A DNA stretch of 64,000 bases from Streptacidiphilus sp. ASG 303 (lineage in GTDB: Bacteria; Actinomycetota; Actinomycetes; Streptomycetales; Streptomycetaceae): positions 62,001 through 126,000 of the forward strand of contig NZ_JAJLRA010000003.1 of the NCBI RefSeq assembly GCF_020991365.1, in the 5' to 3' direction. The notes below the pieces were generated by a model, which was given only the letters and a program-made list of their open reading frames with translations, was not told the origin of the DNA and did no database searches. Of the stretch, positions 61,478 through 64,000 are shown in pieces. The translations under genes and the position numbers were made by a program. Numbering within the stretch: the first letter of the stretch is position 1; each line of letters opens with the position of its first letter.

Positions 61478-62560
61478 TTACTGCTTGACGGTGGTCGGCG
61501 GCGTGACCTTGCCGTCGATGATGTCCTGCTTGGCCTTCTCGATCTTGGCGACGGTGGCCGCGTCGAGGGCGGCGGTGTTGGTCTTGGAGTAGCCGACGCC
61601 GCCGCTCTTCAGGTCGAAGGTGACGGTGCCGGTCTTCGCCGAGCCGTCCTTGACCGACTTGATGAAGTCGAAGACCGCGACGTCGACGTTCTTGATCGCC
61701 GAGGTGAGGATCGCGTCCCTGCTCTTGGCGAGGGCGTCCTGCTTGTACTGGTCCGAGTCGACGCCGATGGCCCAGGCCTTCTTGGCGGCGACGGCCTCGA
61801 TCGCACCGTTGCCGGAGCTGCCGGCCGCGGCGTAGACGACGTCGACGCCCTTGTCCAGCATGCCCTGCGCGGCGGCCTTGCCCAGGTCGGGCGAGGTGAA
61901 GCCCTTGAAGTCCGGCGGCTGCGAGAGGTACTGCGGGGTGACCGTGGCGCTCGGGTCGGTCGCCTTGACGCCCGCGGTGAAGCCGGCCTCGAACTTGTTG
62001 ATCAGCGGCACGTTGACGCCGCCGATGAAGCCGATCTTGTGGGTCTTCGACTTCGCCGCGGCGGCCACGCCGGCGAGGTAGGAGCTCTGCTCCTCGGTGA
62101 AGACCAGGCTGGTGACGTTCGGGGCGTCGACGACGGAGTCGACGATCGCGAACTTGGTGTTCGGGTGCTCCTTGGCGACCGTCTTGACGGCGTCGGCGTA
62201 GGAGAAGCCGATGGCGATGATCGGGCTGTAGCCCGCCTCGGCCAGGTCCTTCAGACGCTGCGTCTTGTCGGCGGGGGTCTCGTTGGCGCCGGCGGAGAGC
62301 TCCTTGGTGGCCACACCGAGCTGCTGCTTGGCCTGGTCGAGACCGCGGGCGGCCGAGTCGTTGAAGGACTGGTCGCCACGGCCGCCGATGTCGTAGGCCA
62401 TGCCGACCTTGACACCGCCGCCGGCGGCACCGGCCCCGGCCGAACCGGAGGGGCTGGTGGTGGTGGAGCTGCTGTCCGACGTGCTGCCGCAGGCGGCGAG
62501 CGTGGCGATGCCCAGCGAACCGCTGAGCACAACCGCGGCGAGCTTGGTTACTCGGCGCAA
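61478..62560 (-). CDS. BMP-family nucleoside-binding lipoprotein
   Basis: 360 residues if started at TTG 62560, which is preceded by GGAAGGAG at 8 nt; an upstream GTG at 62581 would put that ribosome binding site inside the gene. The lipoprotein signal has lipobox GIATLAAC (Cys about residue 25), then a Ser/Thr/Gly linker. The Bmp/PnrA fold shows GMAYDIGGRGDQSFNDSA, IAIGFSYADA, YLAGVAAA and GFIGGVNVPLINKFEAGF. It captures nucleosides outside the membrane and delivers them to the permeases. The promoter region carries a degenerate copy of the nucleoside operator. Confidence 0.93.
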   Translation of the reverse strand: MRRVTKLAAVVLSGSLGIATLAACGSTSDSSSTTTSPSGSAGAGAAGGGVKVGMAYDIGGRGDQSFNDSAARGLDQAKQQLGVATKELSAGANETPADKTQRLKDLAEAGYSPIIAIGFSYADAVKTVAKEHPNTKFAIVDSVVDAPNVTSLVFTEEQSSYLAGVAAAAKSKTHKIGFIGGVNVPLINKFEAGFTAGVKATDPSATVTPQYLSQPPDFKGFTSPDLGKAAAQGMLDKGVDVVYAAAGSSGNGAIEAVAAKKAWAIGVDSDQYKQDALAKSRDAILTSAIKNVDVAVFDFIKSVKDGSAKTGTVTFDLKSGGVGYSKTNTAALDAATVAKIEKAKQDIIDGKVTPPTTVKQ

Positions 62561-62611
62561 GGGAGTTTCTCCTTCCGACACGCACCTGTCTGGCGTGATC
62601 GAACGCCACCG

Positions 62612-62623
62612 TAACGCGCGTAG
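62612..62623. promoter_or_regulatory. Nucleoside-regulon operator (BMP transporter promoter, degenerate)
   Basis: On the gene strand CTACGCGCGTTA; ten of twelve bases match CTACGCGCGTAG. It overlaps a possible -10 element TACGGT, 50-60 bp before the lipoprotein start. A second dyad, AACACA-N2-TGTGTT (62624-62637), adjoins it. Confidence 0.65.
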
Positions 62624-62760
62624 AACACAGTTGTGTTACGGCTTCGCCGGAAGGGGCGGTTGTTATCAAACCGTGGCGGGACGGGGCGTATAGCGGGCGG
62701 AACGGGCGGTGACACCGCCCTTTCGACCCCTTGCGCTCCCGTACCGTACCCCTCCCGGCG

Positions 62761-62777
62761 GCCCCCGGTCAGGGGGC
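62761..62777 (-). terminator. Short hairpin after M20 amidohydrolase
   Basis: GCCCCC (62761-62766) and GGGGGC (62772-62777), 5-nt loop, just after the stop at 62783. Confidence 0.35.
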
Positions 62778-62782
62778 GCGGG

Positions 62783-64000
62783 TCAGAGGGCGCGCGCGTG
62801 CTCCAGCGCCAGCGAGCAGAACAGCTCCACGCCCACGCCGATCGCCCGCTCGTCCACGTCGAAGGTCCCCTGGTGCAGGTCGCGGACCCCGGACTCGGCG
62901 GGGTCGCGCACCCCGAGCCGGGCCAGCGCGCCGGGGATCTTCTCCAGGTACCAGGAGAAGTCCTCGCCGCCGAGGCTCTGCTCGGTGTCCTCCACGACGG
63001 TGGTGCGCGGCCCGCCGAAGCGGGCGTGCATCGCGGCGTCCAGCTGGGCGACCGACTCGGCCTCGTTGACCACCGGCGGCACCCCGCGGTGGTAGGTCAG
63101 CTCCCACTTGGCCCGGTGGGCCTCGGCCATCCGGGCGATCAGCTCGTGCAGCAGCTCGGGCGCCTCGCGCCAGCCGGCCAGCTCCAGGCAGCGGACGGTG
63201 CCCTCCAGCTCGGCGTGCTGCGGGATCACGTTGGCGGCCGAGCCGGAGGTGATCCGGCCCCAGACCAGGCTGACGCCCCAGCGGGGGTCCACCCGCCGGC
63301 CGAGAGCACCCGGAAGGTCGGCGGCCATCCGGGCGACGGCGCCCACCAGGTCGGTGGTCAGGTGCGGCCGGGCGGTGTGCCCGCCCGGCCCGTCGAGGGA
63401 GAGCACCAGGCGGTCGCAGGCCGAGGTGATCGCCCCGACGCGCAGGCCGACCCGGCCCACGTCGACCTTCGGGTCGCAGTGCACGGCGAACATCCGGCCC
63501 ACGCCCTCCAGGCCGCCGGCCTTGATGACGTCCAGCGCCCCGCCCGGCATGACCTCCTCGGCGGGCTGGAAGACCAGCCGCACCGGCTGCCGCAGCCGGC
63601 CCGCCTCCGCCGCCTCGGCCAGCACCAGCGCGGTGCCCAGCACCACGGCGGTGTGGACGTCGTGGCCGCAGGCGTGCGCCCGGCCGGGCACGGTGGAGCG
63701 GTACGGGACGTCGGTCTTGGCGTCGTCGATGGGCAGCGCGTCGATGTCCGCCCGGAACGCCAGCAGCGGGGTGCCCGACGGCGTGCCCTCGGGGACGATG
63801 TCGCAGACCAGGCCGGTGCCGGCGGGCAGCACGCGGGGCTGCAGGCCGGCCCGGGTCAGGCGCTCGGCGAGCAGCGCGGTGGTGCGGAACTCCTCGCGGC
63901 CCAGCTCGGGGTGCATGTGCACGTCGCGGCGGAAGGCCACCAGCTCGGCGGCGTGCGCGCGGACCCGGGCCCGGAGGAGGTCGGCCCCGGGGAGGTCGGT
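62783..64000 (-). CDS. M20-family amidohydrolase (hippurate hydrolase/IAA-amino-acid hydrolase type), 5' end outside window
   Basis: The frame stays open to the window edge, giving 405 residues without the true start. The M20D metal site is visible: HACGHDVHTAVVLG (Cys and His ligands), FQPAEEVMPGG with the Glu pair, AVHCDPKVDVG and LGGEDFSWYLEKI near the end. FRADIDALPIDD is the usual substrate-binding start of the catalytic domain. Such enzymes remove N-acyl or N-aroyl groups from amino acids. It lies upstream of the BMP transporter operon on the same strand, but a 222-bp gap with promoter elements separates them. Confidence 0.9.
   Translation of the reverse strand, partial: TDLPGADLLRARVRAHAAELVAFRRDVHMHPELGREEFRTTALLAERLTRAGLQPRVLPAGTGLVCDIVPEGTPSGTPLLAFRADIDALPIDDAKTDVPYRSTVPGRAHACGHDVHTAVVLGTALVLAEAAEAGRLRQPVRLVFQPAEEVMPGGALDVIKAGGLEGVGRMFAVHCDPKVDVGRVGLRVGAITSACDRLVLSLDGPGGHTARPHLTTDLVGAVARMAADLPGALGRRVDPRWGVSLVWGRITSGSAANVIPQHAELEGTVRCLELAGWREAPELLHELIARMAEAHRAKWELTYHRGVPPVVNEAESVAQLDAAMHARFGGPRTTVVEDTEQSLGGEDFSWYLEKIPGALARLGVRDPAESGVRDLHQGTFDVDERAIGVGVELFCSLALEHARAL

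Overview
The window reads as chromosomal DNA of a Streptomyces-type actinomycete. It is very GC-rich, with strong third-position GC in every reading frame I accept. It carries typical streptomycete gene sets: a SigB-type sigma factor with partner-switching proteins, AfsQ1/AfsQ2/SigQ, acyl-CoA carboxylases with an epsilon subunit, and a class III adenylate cyclase. I see no rRNA, tRNA, CRISPR array, insertion sequence or phage gene. Many genes lack a Shine-Dalgarno site and have a TANNNT- or CAGANT-like -10 element 6 to 8 nt before the start codon, which points to leaderless mRNAs.

Layout: 1-783 is the end of a POT peptide transporter. 895-3083 holds an anti-sigma kinase, an anti-anti-sigma protein and a SigB/F-type sigma factor. 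3207-8750 is a tightly packed minus-strand histidine-utilisation operon: hutU, an M20 amidohydrolase, formimidoylglutamate deiminase and hutI. 8908-12737 is the most unusual part: a large caspase-STAND NTPase-TPR protein facing a small protein I read as an EACC1-type component, i.e. a likely conflict or defence module. Next to it are two paralogous secreted Asn/Ser/Gly-rich proteins (12896-13816). 14029-18856 contains a GNAT, an RpiR-type regulator, a small membrane protein, hutH and fdhD.

19009-33860 holds signalling and acyl-CoA metabolism genes: a GGDEF protein, adenylate cyclase, birA, carboxylase beta/epsilon/alpha subunits, a 41-residue membrane protein, Maf, a DeoR-type regulator, an LpdA-like flavoprotein and a gamma-glutamylcyclotransferase-like protein.

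34004-42074 and 48714-62560 together form a nucleoside uptake and salvage region: purine nucleoside phosphorylase, a phosphosugar mutase (perhaps a phosphopentomutase), deoxyribose-phosphate aldolase, two aldehyde dehydrogenase-family proteins, a uridine kinase-like protein, adenosine deaminase, thymidine phosphorylase, cytidine deaminase and a BMP-type nucleoside ABC transporter. The palindrome CTACGCGCGTAG, exact or nearly so, lies in the promoters of four of these transcription units, so they probably share one repressor. Between them lie sigQ / afsQ1-afsQ2-lipoprotein (42418-46448), VanZ, PspC and Gly-rich secreted proteins. A LysR/MFS divergent pair, a methyltransferase, a GNAT and a leucine-rich-repeat protein sit between adenosine deaminase and thymidine phosphorylase. 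The window ends inside an M20 amidohydrolase (62783-64000).

Start codons were set from ribosome binding sites, leaderless -10 elements and overlaps. Family names come from motifs read by eye. No database search was run.
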